A stretch of DNA of 64,000 nucleotides from Pseudomonas fluorescens (GTDB lineage: Bacteria; Pseudomonadota; Gammaproteobacteria; Pseudomonadales; Pseudomonadaceae): NCBI RefSeq assembly GCF_902497855.1, contig NZ_CABVHU010000002.1, forward strand, positions 186,001-250,000. The letters run 5' to 3'. The notes beneath the pieces were generated by a model. It saw only the letters and a program-made list of their open reading frames with translations, made no database searches and was not told where the DNA came from. The translations under genes were made by a program, and so were the position numbers. Shown in pieces: positions 18,147 through 27,019 of this stretch; the stretch's first letter is position 1, and every line of letters begins with the position of its first letter.

Positions 18147-20414
18147 ATGAGCGACTCCCTTGATCTCAGCCTGGACGGTGTAGAACGCCGGTCACTGGCT
18201 GACTTCACCGAAAATGCCTACCTCAACTACTCCATGTACGTGATCATGGACCGTGCCCTGCCGCATATCGGCGACGGCCTGAAACCGGTACAGCGGCGCA
18301 TCATCTACGCGATGAGCGAGTTGGGGCTGGACGCCGATTCCAAGCACAAGAAATCGGCGCGTACCGTTGGTGACGTGCTCGGTAAATTCCACCCCCACGG
18401 CGACTCGGCCTGCTACGAAGCCATGGTCCTGATGGCCCAGCCGTTCAGCTACCGCTACACGCTGGTCGACGGCCAGGGTAACTGGGGTGCGCCGGATGAT
18501 CCCAAATCCTTCGCCGCCATGCGGTACACCGAAGCGCGGCTGTCGCGTTATTCCGAAGTGCTGCTCAGCGAGCTGGGCCAAGGCACGGCGGACTGGGGGC
18601 CGAACTTCGACGGTACCCTCGACGAGCCGCTGGTGTTGCCGGCGCGTTTGCCGAATATCCTGCTCAATGGCACCACCGGCATCGCCGTGGGCATGGCCAC
18701 CGACGTGCCGCCGCACAACCTGCGCGAAGTCGCCACCGCCTGCGTGCGTTTGCTCGATGAGCCAAAAGCTACGGTCGAACAGCTCTGCGAACACATCCAG
18801 GGCCCGGATTACCCGACCGAAGCGGAAATCATCACGCCGCGGGCCGATTTGCTGAAAATGTACGAAACCGGCAAGGGCTCGGTACGCATGCGTGCCGTGT
18901 ACCACATCGAAGACGGCGACATCATAGTCACCGCGCTGCCGCATCAGGTCTCCGGTGCCAAGGTGCTGGAACAGATCGCGGCCATGATGCAGGCCAAGCC
19001 GTCCAAGGCGCCGCAGATCGCTGACCTGCGCGACGAATCCGACCACGAAAACCCGTGCCGGATCGTGATCATTCCCGGCGCACGCAAAAACTTTGACCAC
19101 GATGCCCTGATGCAACACCTGTTCGCCAGCACCGAGCTGGAGTCGAGCTACCGGGTCAACATCAACATCATCGGCCTGGACGGCAAGCCGCAGCTGAAGA
19201 ACCTGCGCGCGTTGCTGGTCGAGTGGCTGCAGTTCCGGGTTCAAACCGTGCGTCGCCGCCTGCAATTCCGCCTGGACAAGGTCGAACGTCGTCTGCACCT
19301 GTTGGACGGCTTGTTGATCGCCTACCTCAACCTGGATGAAGTGATTCACATCATCCGTACCGAGGAACACCCGAAAGCGGCACTGATCGAGCGTTTTGCC
19401 CTGAGTGAAATCCAGGCCGACTACATTCTCGATACCCGCTTGCGTCAATTGGCGCGACTCGAAGAAATGAAGCTGCGTGCCGAGCAGGATGAACTGCTCA
19501 AGGAGCAGGCCAAGCTGCAAGCCCTGCTGGGCAGCGAAGCCAAGCTGAAAAAGCTGGTACGCACCGAGCTGATCAAGGACGCCGAAACCTACGGCGACGA
19601 CCGTCGTTCGCCAATCGTCGAGCGCGCCGAGGCCAAGGCCTTGACCGAGCACGATCTGCTGCCGAACGAGAAAGTGACCGTCGTCCTGTCGGAAAAAGGC
19701 TGGGTGCGCTCCGCCAAGGGCCACGAAATCGATGCTACCGGGCTTTCCTACAAGGCCGGGGATGGCTTCAAGGCCTTGGCGCCCGGGCGCTCCAACCAGT
19801 TTGCGGTGTTTATCGACTCCACCGGCCGCAGTTATTCGGTGGCCGCGCATACCTTGCCATCGGCCCGTGGCCAGGGCGAGCCGTTGACCGGCCGTCTGAC
19901 GCCACCGCCCGGGGCGACGTTTGAATGCGTGTTGATGCCCGAAGACGATGCGCTGTACGTCATCGCCTCCGACGCCGGGTACGGTTTCGTGGTCAAGGGT
20001 GAAGACCTGCAAGCCAAGAACAAGGCGGGCAAGGCCCTGTTGAGCCTACCGAACAACGCCAAGGTGATCCTGCCGCGCCCGGTGGCCGATCGTGAACATA
20101 ACTGGCTGGCTTCGGTGACCACCGAAGGTCGCCTGCTGATCTTCAAGATCAGCGATCTGCCACAATTAGGTAAAGGTAAAGGCAATAAGATCATCGGTAT
20201 TTCCGGTGAGCGTGTTGCCAGTCGCGAAGAATATGTCACGGACATCGCCGTTCTGCCGGAGGGTGCCACTTTGGTGCTGCAAGCCGGAAAACGTACCTTG
20301 TCGCTGAAAGCGGACGACCTCGAACACTACAAAGGTGAGCGTGGACGTCGTGGTAACAAATTGCCTCGTGGCTTTCAGAGGGTGGATGCGCTGCTCGTCG
20401 AAAACCTCAATTAA
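18147..20414 (+). CDS. parC: DNA topoisomerase IV subunit A
   Basis: ParC is the DNA-cleaving subunit of topoisomerase IV and has 755 residues here. The winged-helix region has the active-site Tyr127 in [11 protein letters not shown]. The quinolone-determining region is wild type, with Ser87 and Glu91 in [12 protein letters not shown] coiled-coil stretch (about 440-475) and the C-terminal beta-pinwheel follow. The start is the ATG at 18147 giving [11 protein letters not shown], 7 bp after the retropepsin gene. A hairpin without a T-run follows the stop at 20429-20454. Confidence 0.98.
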   Translation: MSDSLDLSLDGVERRSLADFTENAYLNYSMYVIMDRALPHIGDGLKPVQRRIIYAMSELGLDADSKHKKSARTVGDVLGKFHPHGDSACYEAMVLMAQPFSYRYTLVDGQGNWGAPDDPKSFAAMRYTEARLSRYSEVLLSELGQGTADWGPNFDGTLDEPLVLPARLPNILLNGTTGIAVGMATDVPPHNLREVATACVRLLDEPKATVEQLCEHIQGPDYPTEAEIITPRADLLKMYETGKGSVRMRAVYHIEDGDIIVTALPHQVSGAKVLEQIAAMMQAKPSKAPQIADLRDESDHENPCRIVIIPGARKNFDHDALMQHLFASTELESSYRVNINIIGLDGKPQLKNLRALLVEWLQFRVQTVRRRLQFRLDKVERRLHLLDGLLIAYLNLDEVIHIIRTEEHPKAALIERFALSEIQADYILDTRLRQLARLEEMKLRAEQDELLKEQAKLQALLGSEAKLKKLVRTELIKDAETYGDDRRSPIVERAEAKALTEHDLLPNEKVTVVLSEKGWVRSAKGHEIDATGLSYKAGDGFKALAPGRSNQFAVFIDSTGRSYSVAAHTLPSARGQGEPLTGRLTPPPGATFECVLMPEDDALYVIASDAGYGFVVKGEDLQAKNKAGKALLSLPNNAKVILPRPVADREHNWLASVTTEGRLLIFKISDLPQLGKGKGNKIIGISGERVASREEYVTDIAVLPEGATLVLQAGKRTLSLKADDLEHYKGERGRRGNKLPRGFQRVDALLVENLN

Positions 20415-20590
20415 GCGTCCTAGAGCGCTCGATCTACGATTTAACGCGTAGATCGACGCATTGGCGCTGGAGTCGGAACGCATATTCACGGATGATATGG
20501 CCTTTCAAGCGCCGGCGTGGCTGAGCGTTCTTCATATTTTTTGAGTATTTTCACTGTGGTTAGCCTTGTGGCAACCACCTGGATGGGACG

Positions 20591-21304
20591 ATGACTGCTC
20601 TGCGCCTTCCGTTTTTTTTGATGCTCGCCGGGGTCCTTGGCCTGGCGGGCTGCAGCGTTCACCAACCGGTGTCGCTGTATCAGCTGGACAGCGGAAGTCC
20701 GGCTCAGCCTGCGCAAAGCGCGGGCATGGCCGTATTGCTGGGTCCGGTGACCGTTGCCGATTATCTGCAACGCGAAACCTTGCTGCAGCGTCAGCCCGAC
20801 GGGAGCCTTCAGGCTGCCACTGATGGTCGATGGGCGGGTAGCCTTTCGTCCGATATCGATCAGCTGTTGCTGCGCCAGGTAGCAGGGCATCTGGACAGCC
20901 AGCGCGTGGTGCTGGCGCCGGCGACGGTGGGTTTCACGCCGGATGTCCAAGTGCTGCTGACCATCACCCGGCTGGACTCGGGCGAGTCGCAACCAGCGAT
21001 CCTCGATGCGCAATGGCGTCTGATCGACCGTCGTGGCCAGGTTCGCGATAACCGCATCATTCATCTGCAGGAACAGCATGCCGGCGGTACGGCGTCGCAG
21101 GTTCAGGCTCAGGGTGTGTTGCTGCAGCGTCTGGCGGAACAATTGTCGGTGGCGCTCAAGCCGCTGGCCAACCAGCCGCCGATTGCCGAAGCGCCACGCA
21201 AGCCTGCAGCCAAGGCTGCGGCCCCTGCGGCGGAGCAGGACAAGCAGCCGAAGATCCCGATGGCTTCGCCGATCCGGACCGATATGGAAGTGTTCAGGTT
21301 CTAG
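20591..21304 (+). CDS. PqiC-like (ABC transport auxiliary, DUF330) lipoprotein
   Basis: A 237-residue lipoprotein with lipobox LAGC (about Cys21). VSLYQLDSG followed by VLLGPVTVADYLQRETLL and the later WRLIDRRGQV region match the PqiC/LetC-type family that works with MCE lipid-transport systems between the membranes. An Ala/Pro/Lys-rich tail follows (about 195-225). No MCE, permease or ATPase gene is nearby, so it is an orphan here. It is monocistronic, with an intrinsic terminator directly downstream. Confidence 0.85.
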   Translation: MTALRLPFFLMLAGVLGLAGCSVHQPVSLYQLDSGSPAQPAQSAGMAVLLGPVTVADYLQRETLLQRQPDGSLQAATDGRWAGSLSSDIDQLLLRQVAGHLDSQRVVLAPATVGFTPDVQVLLTITRLDSGESQPAILDAQWRLIDRRGQVRDNRIIHLQEQHAGGTASQVQAQGVLLQRLAEQLSVALKPLANQPPIAEAPRKPAAKAAAPAAEQDKQPKIPMASPIRTDMEVFRF

Positions 21305-21322
21305 GGTTGGAATGATTCAATG

Positions 21323-21354
21323 CAAAGCCCGCCATGGATGCGGGCTTTGTTGTT
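21323..21354 (+). terminator. Intrinsic terminator of the PqiC-like gene
   Basis: The stem CAAAGCCCGC / GCGGGCTTTG with a 7-base loop is followed by TTGTTT. It is placed 18 bp after the stop codon. Confidence 0.85.
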
Positions 21355-21384
21355 TCTGCGGGGTGAGATCTTCGGTGCTGCTGA

Positions 21385-21486
21385 TGGCCTCTTCGCTGGC
21401 AAGCCAGCTCCTACAGGGGTCGTGTTGTTCACGCGATGTGGGTACGACACGGTACCTGTAGGAGCTGGCTTGCCAGCGAAGAGGCC
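21385..21486. repeat. REPIN, outward arrangement
   Basis: Arms CTGGCAAGCCAGCTCCTACA (left) and TGTAGGAGCTGGCTTGCCAG (right) flank about 40 bp, in the opposite order to the copy at 5621. It lies between two convergent transcripts and is enclosed by their terminators. Confidence 0.9.
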
Positions 21487-21496
21487 GGGACAGGCA

Positions 21497-21532
21497 ACAA
21501 AAAAGCCCGCAGACGAGTGATCATCTGCGGGC
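21497..21532 (-). terminator. Intrinsic terminator of the AhpA/YtjB-like gene
   Basis: Read on the minus strand, the stem GCCCGCAGA / TCTGCGGGC is followed by TTTTTTG. It sits 22 bp beyond the stop of the minus-strand gene. Confidence 0.88.
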
Positions 21533-21554
21533 TCCTTCACATCAGGGCTGTCGC

Positions 21555-23087
21555 TTAAGCCCGGCGCTCATGCATCCGCGCCAATTGTCGCTCGAGCATC
21601 GACGGATAAGGCTCCATCAGCCGCTCTACACAGCAAGCGCCCTCAGGGCTGGCGATCGGCCGGATCCGTGCACGCTGACGGATCAGCGCGTCGTCACTGA
21701 TCTTGCGCTCCACCAGCAACAGGTTGCGGCTGTGTTGCGACAGGGCCAGGGCGTCCTGGGCCGTTTCGGTCAGCAGCAGATCAATCTGGCTCAGGCCGAA
21801 CAATTCGTCGCCCAGGGTCAGGCCCAACTGCAATTGCAGGGTGATGCCGCTGTCCGCGACCTCGATCTGCAACTGATGGCCCAAGGCCCGCAGCAACTCA
21901 CCGCAGCAGATGGCGTTGGTCAGGTAGTCGTCACCGCTGTCTTCGCTGTGGAACAGCATCAGCGTGCTGCCGTCGTTCAGGGTATGCAGTTCACTCTGGT
22001 AGAGCGACGCGGCCTGATCGAGGCAATCGCGATAGCGTTTGAGCAGTTCTTCCAGGCGTGCTCGGGGCAGGCGGCGCAGCTGCTCCTGTGCGCCCAGTTG
22101 CACGGCGAGCACGGCACTGTGTTGCGGCACGTTCGATAGCTTTGGTTTTACCAGCGCTTTCGGCGCACTGTCCACAGAGACATCTCGCAGGTCGGCGAAC
22201 GGGTCTTCGTCATCGTCATCCTCGACGGTGCTGACACTGCGCCGCGGCGCAGGCTTCAAGGCGGCTACCGGGCGACTTTCGTCAAAGGCGGGATCGCGCA
22301 GGTTGCGCACTTCAAAGGCCGGATCGTTCTCTTCGTCGTCATCGGCATCGGCATCGTCGAACTCGGGCTCCGGTGCAGGTTCCGGTTCAGCCGGTTCCGG
22401 TGCGAAGTCCGCGTGCAACTGGCGAGCGAGGTCGCCGATTTCATCCTGACGCCCGGTGCCCGGCGTGTATTCGTCGATATTGCGCAGCCATACACGCAAT
22501 TGCATCAGCGGCGTGGAAAGGTTGCGCCCCAGGCGCAGGCTCAGGGCCAACGACAAGGCCAGCAGAATGGCACTGAGAATGCCCATGCTTTGCAGGCTGA
22601 TGGTCATCGGCTGCTGGAATTGATCCATGTCCAGGCTGATGCGCAGTTGCCCGGCGGTCACGTCCTGAAACGTGATCTTGCTCTGGTACATGCCCTCGGC
22701 TTCGCCCAGCAGGCTGTGCTTGGGACGCTGACCGGCTTCGGCGAGGATGCGGTTATCCACGCTGTAGATGGCGGCATGGGCCACCAGCTTGTTTTTGGTC
22801 AGGTTGTTGAGCAGCACGTTAAGACTGAGGATGTCGTTGGACACCAACAGCTCCGTAGCCGACGTGGCGGTCTGAGTGGTCAGGCTTTCGCCCAGGGCAT
22901 CCGCCTGCTCATGCATGGCCTGCTTGAACTGCAAACCCATCACGCAGGCGTAGATCACCAGGGCCAGAGCGACCAGGATCACGTTATGGCTGGCGATGCG
23001 CAATGCAATCGGTACACGGCGGTGGCGCAGTGCACGGAAGATCAGCAGAAAGAAGTTATCGGTTTTTACTGGCGTGGGCCGGTTCAC
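21555..23087 (-). CDS. AhpA/YtjB-family membrane protein with C-terminal cyclase-like domain
   Basis: A 510-residue inner-membrane protein divergent from serB, the position of ytjB/smp in enterobacteria. Transmembrane helices lie at about 34-52 and 165-187 and enclose a periplasmic domain. A HAMP-like linker follows (about 188-225), then a very acidic Asp/Glu/Pro-rich stretch (228-300). Residues about 322-480 resemble a class III adenylate/guanylate cyclase fold: [24 protein letters not shown], then LGLTLGDELFG. The first metal-binding Asp appears to be missing while the Asp of LND (372) remains, so catalysis is doubtful. The E. coli protein is much shorter and lacks this extension. A signalling role is inferred only. 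Confidence 0.8.
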   Translation of the reverse strand: MNRPTPVKTDNFFLLIFRALRHRRVPIALRIASHNVILVALALVIYACVMGLQFKQAMHEQADALGESLTTQTATSATELLVSNDILSLNVLLNNLTKNKLVAHAAIYSVDNRILAEAGQRPKHSLLGEAEGMYQSKITFQDVTAGQLRISLDMDQFQQPMTISLQSMGILSAILLALSLALSLRLGRNLSTPLMQLRVWLRNIDEYTPGTGRQDEIGDLARQLHADFAPEPAEPEPAPEPEFDDADADDDEENDPAFEVRNLRDPAFDESRPVAALKPAPRRSVSTVEDDDDEDPFADLRDVSVDSAPKALVKPKLSNVPQHSAVLAVQLGAQEQLRRLPRARLEELLKRYRDCLDQAASLYQSELHTLNDGSTLMLFHSEDSGDDYLTNAICCGELLRALGHQLQIEVADSGITLQLQLGLTLGDELFGLSQIDLLLTETAQDALALSQHSRNLLLVERKISDDALIRQRARIRPIASPEGACCVERLMEPYPSMLERQLARMHERRA

Positions 23088-23221
23088 TTGAGCTCGGCTC
23101 TTTGTCCGTGAAGTTGACGCGCAGTATAGCGATAGGCCCTAGGCCGTCAAAGCGCTCACGGTGCCCGATGGTCACTGAATGTGGGTAGAATGCGGTTTTT
23201 TTCCACCTGCGGGGGTGCGCC

Positions 23222-24436
23222 TTGCGCGAAATCGTCCTGATAAACATCACGGGAGTCGACCGTCCGGGTCTGACTGCGGCCATTACCGGCGTTCTGGCCC
23301 AGGGTGGTGTGAACATTCTCGACATTGGTCAGGCGGTGATCCACGACACCCTGTCGTTCGGCATCCTGGTTGAAATTCCTGACACCGAGCAAGGCAAGTC
23401 GGTGCTCAAGGACATCCTGTTCACGGCTTACAAGCTCGATCAACAGGTGCGTTTCACGCCGGTGTCCGAAGAAGATTACCAGCAATGGGTGGGCAATCAG
23501 GGCAAGAAACGTCACATCGTGACGCTATTGACCCGCAAAGTGACTGCCGAGCAATTGCAGCGAGTCAGTTCGATCACGGCCAAGTACGGCCTGAACATCG
23601 ACCACATCGACCGACTGTCCGGGCGTATGCCGCTGGATACCCCGGCCGATAAGGGCAAGGGCTGCATCGAGTTTTCCGTACGTGGCGAGGCGGCTGATCC
23701 GCAAGCGTTGCGGGCGGAATTCTTGAGCGTCGCCCAGGAGCTGAACGTCGACATCGCCTTCCAGGAAGATTCGCTGTTCCGCCGCAACCGTCGCCTGGCG
23801 GTGTTCGACATGGACTCGACGCTGATCGAAGCCGAAGTCATCGACGAACTGGCCAAGGCCGCCGGTGTGGGTGACCAGGTGTCCGCCATCACCGAGCGGG
23901 CAATGGCCGGCGAGCTGGATTTTCGCGCCAGTTTCAAAGAACGCCTGGCCTTGCTGCAAGGCCTGGACGTTAGCGTGCTGGACTCGATCGGCGCCTCTTT
24001 GCGCCTGACCGAAGGCGCGGAAACACTGTTCGCCGAACTCAAGCGTCTGGGCTACAAGACGGCGATCCTGTCGGGTGGCTTCACGTATTTTGCCAAGCAG
24101 TTGCAAGCCAAGCTGGGCATCGACTACGTGTTTGCCAACGAACTGGAAGTGGTCGATGGCAAAGTCACCGGCGTGGCGATTGAACCTATCGTCGATGCAC
24201 AGCGCAAGGCGGATCTGCTGAAGGAGCTGGCGCACAAGGAAGGTTTGCGTCTGGAGCAGACCATCGCAGTCGGCGACGGCGCCAATGATTTGCCGATGCT
24301 GGCAATTGCCGGGCTGGGCGTGGCGTTCCGCGCCAAGCCGCTGGTGAAGCAGTCGGCGAAGCAGGCGATTTCCACCTTGGGGCTGGATGGTGTGCTGTAT
24401 CTGCTGGGCTTTCGGGATCGTGACGGGCAGCTCTGA
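23222..24436 (+). CDS. serB: Phosphoserine phosphatase
   Basis: SerB dephosphorylates O-phosphoserine, the last step of serine synthesis. The 404 residues comprise two tandem ACT-like domains (about 4-75 and 97-170) and a HAD phosphatase domain with nucleophile Asp196 and acid/base Asp198 in FDMDSTLIEAEVIDE, the SGGFTYF motif II and GDGANDLPML motif IV. The start is TTG at 23222, preceded by a GGGGG; no better ATG exists in frame. It is divergent from the AhpA/YtjB-like gene, a conserved pairing. Confidence 0.95.
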   Translation: MREIVLINITGVDRPGLTAAITGVLAQGGVNILDIGQAVIHDTLSFGILVEIPDTEQGKSVLKDILFTAYKLDQQVRFTPVSEEDYQQWVGNQGKKRHIVTLLTRKVTAEQLQRVSSITAKYGLNIDHIDRLSGRMPLDTPADKGKGCIEFSVRGEAADPQALRAEFLSVAQELNVDIAFQEDSLFRRNRRLAVFDMDSTLIEAEVIDELAKAAGVGDQVSAITERAMAGELDFRASFKERLALLQGLDVSVLDSIGASLRLTEGAETLFAELKRLGYKTAILSGGFTYFAKQLQAKLGIDYVFANELEVVDGKVTGVAIEPIVDAQRKADLLKELAHKEGLRLEQTIAVGDGANDLPMLAIAGLGVAFRAKPLVKQSAKQAISTLGLDGVLYLLGFRDRDGQL

Positions 24437-24453
24437 TTCTTCAATTGTCTGAG

Positions 24454-24533
24454 CGGGCCCTTTCGCGGGCAAGCCTCGCTCCTACAGGGATTGCGCAAAA
24501 CCTGTAGGAGCGAGGCTTGCCCGCGAAGGGCGC
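24454..24533. repeat. REPIN, TGTAGGAGCGAGGCTTGCCC arm type
   Basis: Inverted arms GGGCAAGCCTCGCTCCTACA and TGTAGGAGCGAGGCTTGCCC enclose 16 bp, a tight doublet. It separates the convergent serB and PilZ-like genes. Confidence 0.9.
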
Positions 24534-24556
24534 GTCGCGGTCTTACAGACTGTCCC

Positions 24557-26335
24557 TCAAAGCGTCTTCCACAACGAATCGAATTCCTGCTCGATACGAA
24601 CCGCACCGCTCCCTATGGCCTCGACATTTGCAGCTGTCTCCACCAAGCGATAGGCAAACTGATTGAAACTGTGGGTGCTCGCCAACCGCCGATCCAGCCC
24701 GGCCCGGCGCTCCTCGCCGTGGGTATTGATCACCACCTTGTGCCCTTCCTGAAAGGGCAGGCGCGGAGCGAGCAACGTCGGCGGCAGGTCTATCGCACTG
24801 ATGGCCGGCAATAACAAGCCGCGCAGGTATTGGCTGTGATCGTCATGGTCACGCAGCAGTTGCAGCCCGCAAGGTTCGGCGTAAGGCGCGACCTGCTCGA
24901 TGCCCATTTGCGTCCCGCCGCCACGCACCTGACGGATCCAGCGTACCACTGCGATGCTCCAGCCCTGACCTGCAGAATCCTCGAGGCCAACCATTTCGCC
25001 CGCCTGGAGCTCGGCGGGCACTGCGCCTGGCCAGGCCAGGCAATAACCGCCAGGACTGTGATTGATCACCGCCAGGACATAAGTCGCAAAGTGTTGATTG
25101 CGGTCGGATGCCCCATGGCTGTCGTCGCTCTGCAGTTGTGGGTATTGGATTTCCTCATAGGGCAACAGATCGCCCACGTTGCCATGGGAGGCCACAGGGC
25201 TCCACAGGTCTTTGACTCGATCTGCAGGGGATATTGCCGAGAATTGCGCCTGTCGTGAGCCCGAGTGTTTCAGGATGTCGCTGAAAGAACGTTGCCCGCC
25301 CAGATAGAAGTGCAGCGCGCTCATGCCGATGCACAAGGTCAGGGTGCCTTGGCCGACGGTGCGCTGGAACCCGCGCTCGGCCGTCTGGCCCCAGGCGGCA
25401 TGCAGGTGTTGCAACGTATCGAGGCTCAGCCCTGCAGGCACCGGCAGGGGTGTCGAACTGTCGGTTTTTTGCAAATGCGCTTCAATGGCTGCGACCAGCG
25501 GCAGCGGATCGATCCCGAGGACGCTTTGCTGCTGCTCCGGGCGAAACCGGGCGCTATAACGAGGCCCGGTGTCGCTGTCCGATGCGACGGCAAACAGTCC
25601 ATCGGACCGTTTGCCGGGTTGCAGCTTGATCCATTTACTCCAGGGCTCCAGCACTTCGGCGACCCGGGCAATCTGGTTCTGCCGCAGTTGGTTGCAACGG
25701 GAGGCACCCAGCAGCAACGCGACGACGTAGGTCTGTTCGATGCTTAGCGTTTGCGTCTGGCTGGCCAGCTCGTCGCGCAGGCTCAGGTGCTGCAACTGAT
25801 GCACACAGGCGATCCGGTACAGCTGATGCAACTCCAGCCACAGCCCTTCCGGTACCGGACAATAAAGTTCGGTGGCGCGGATCAACGGCCCGTTCAGGCA
25901 ATGGATCGCACGTTGCAATGCCTGGGTCAGCAGCGGCGCACGGTCCTTGCTGAAACGTGGGGTGATGCGCACGACAATCTGTTTATAGCCAGTCGCCAAG
26001 TGGTTTTGCAGCGCCTGGCAGAGGTTGGCGATCTTGCGCGAACGTTCGTCGAGGACAATCGACTGATGCAGGAAATGCCGCTCCAGGTGCTTGCAGACGT
26101 AATACACCTCGGGCCTTAGCAGCTCGAGCATTTGCAGGCGGTTATCGCTGGGCGTCAGGAGTTGATTGAGTTCACTCAAGCCTTGATAGAGCTGGCGAGC
26201 GGTTTCGCCGATGTTGGCTTTAGGCAGATTGGCAATCCAGCGCTTGAGGTCGCGCGGGGTGGCCTCACAGAACGTCAGGCGCAACTGCTTGGGGATCGGC
26301 GCGCGTAGCAAGAGGTGGGAACTGGTTTCATTCAT
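24557..26335 (-). CDS. PilZ-domain-like protein, large helical N-terminus
   Basis: A 592-residue soluble protein. Most of the first 400 residues look helical and match no domain I recognise. Near residues 440-530 a PilZ-like beta-barrel is suggested by YVLAVINHSPGGYCLAW (the NxSxxG element) and a later RWIRQVRGGGTQMGIE. The usual RxxxR c-di-GMP motif before the NxSxxG element is not evident, so nucleotide binding is uncertain. As I recall, P. aeruginosa has a similar gene between fimX and psd; no GGDEF/EAL gene is present here. I chose the ATG at 26335 (MNETSSHLLL) with GGAG upstream; a TTG nine codons earlier is the alternative. Confidence 0.75.
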   Translation of the reverse strand: MNETSSHLLLRAPIPKQLRLTFCEATPRDLKRWIANLPKANIGETARQLYQGLSELNQLLTPSDNRLQMLELLRPEVYYVCKHLERHFLHQSIVLDERSRKIANLCQALQNHLATGYKQIVVRITPRFSKDRAPLLTQALQRAIHCLNGPLIRATELYCPVPEGLWLELHQLYRIACVHQLQHLSLRDELASQTQTLSIEQTYVVALLLGASRCNQLRQNQIARVAEVLEPWSKWIKLQPGKRSDGLFAVASDSDTGPRYSARFRPEQQQSVLGIDPLPLVAAIEAHLQKTDSSTPLPVPAGLSLDTLQHLHAAWGQTAERGFQRTVGQGTLTLCIGMSALHFYLGGQRSFSDILKHSGSRQAQFSAISPADRVKDLWSPVASHGNVGDLLPYEEIQYPQLQSDDSHGASDRNQHFATYVLAVINHSPGGYCLAWPGAVPAELQAGEMVGLEDSAGQGWSIAVVRWIRQVRGGGTQMGIEQVAPYAEPCGLQLLRDHDDHSQYLRGLLLPAISAIDLPPTLLAPRLPFQEGHKVVINTHGEERRAGLDRRLASTHSFNQFAYRLVETAANVEAIGSGAVRIEQEFDSLWKTL

Positions 26336-26475
26336 GCCGTGGACAAACTCCAACCGGGACAATGGGCAGTGAATGGCGTGACTGTACCAGCAATAGCCTG
26401 CAGGGGAATATTGGCAGGTGGGGGGATTACCGTCTGTCTGTCAGTCTGGTGACGTCCGGGTGTGCTACTAATCTG

Positions 26476-26505
26476 ACAGTCGTGCGACTGGATACGCACA
26501 GTCGT
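26476..26505 (+). promoter_or_regulatory. Operator-like repeats upstream of the lectin gene
   Basis: The octamer ACAGTCGT occurs at 26476-26483 and again at 26498-26505, 22 bp apart, about two helical turns. Between them CAGTCG-TG-CGACTG is a palindrome (26477-26490), and GTGCG / CGCAC also pair. This dense symmetry ends about 56 bp before the lectin start, where a regulator or leader structure would be expected. The function is inferred. Confidence 0.4.
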
Positions 26506-26561
26506 ACGGCCTGCTGCAGACGCAGGGCAGGTCTCTTCGTAACTTCAAGGAGATGAGGTTC

Positions 26562-26963
26562 ATGTCTAGATACGTAGTGGCAAATCAATGGGGCGGTAGT
26601 TCGGCACCCTGGCATCCAGGTGGAGACTGGGTACTGGGCGCGCGGGACAACCAGAATGTCGTCGCGATCGAAATCAAATCGGGCGATGGCGGCAAGAGCT
26701 TCACCGGCACCATGACTTATGCCGGTGAAGGTCCCATTGGCTTCAAGGCTCAACGCACGGGCCAGAACCAGTACAACGTTGAAAATCAGTGGGGTGGTAA
26801 CGATGCCCCATGGCATCCGGGTGGCAAATGGGTCATCGGAGGCCGGGATAATCAGAACGTTGTCGCGTTGAGCGTGACCTCCAATGACGGAGGGAAAAAC
26901 CTCAGTGGCACCAACACCTACGCCAATGAAGGGCCGATCGGCTTTCGTGGCCAGATAGAGTAG
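26562..26963 (+). CDS. OAA-family high-mannose-binding lectin
   Basis: A 133-residue protein made of two tandem 67-residue repeats, each starting near NQWGG..APWHPGG and ending EGPIGF. This is the architecture of Oscillatoria agardhii agglutinin and the P. fluorescens lectin of the same family, one compact 10-strand barrel with two carbohydrate sites. Residues reported for mannose binding in OAA are all present at identical positions: Trp10, Arg95 and Glu123 for one site, and Trp77, Arg28 and Glu56 for the other. There is no signal peptide. The start at 26562 has AAGGAG 8-9 bases upstream; the ATG at 26553 sits directly on that site and is unlikely. It is a single-gene transcript between the PilZ-like and psd genes. 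Confidence 0.93.
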   Translation: MSRYVVANQWGGSSAPWHPGGDWVLGARDNQNVVAIEIKSGDGGKSFTGTMTYAGEGPIGFKAQRTGQNQYNVENQWGGNDAPWHPGGKWVIGGRDNQNVVALSVTSNDGGKNLSGTNTYANEGPIGFRGQIE

Positions 26964-26984
26964 CGGCACCACCGACATGTCCGG

Positions 26985-27006
26985 CCCCGCGAAGACGTTC
27001 GCGGGG
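26985..27006. terminator. Strong hairpin between lectin and psd
   Basis: A 9-bp stem CCCCGCGAA / TTCGCGGGG with a 4-base loop lies between the convergent lectin and psd genes. Only two T residues follow on the plus strand, so it may terminate weakly or protect the mRNA 3' end. Confidence 0.5.
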
Positions 27007-27019
27007 TTCGGATCAGGCA

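Noticed and set aside
20429..20454. Hairpin CGATCTACG / CGTAGATCG after parC
   Set aside because: The stem is good but no T-run follows, so it was not called a terminator.
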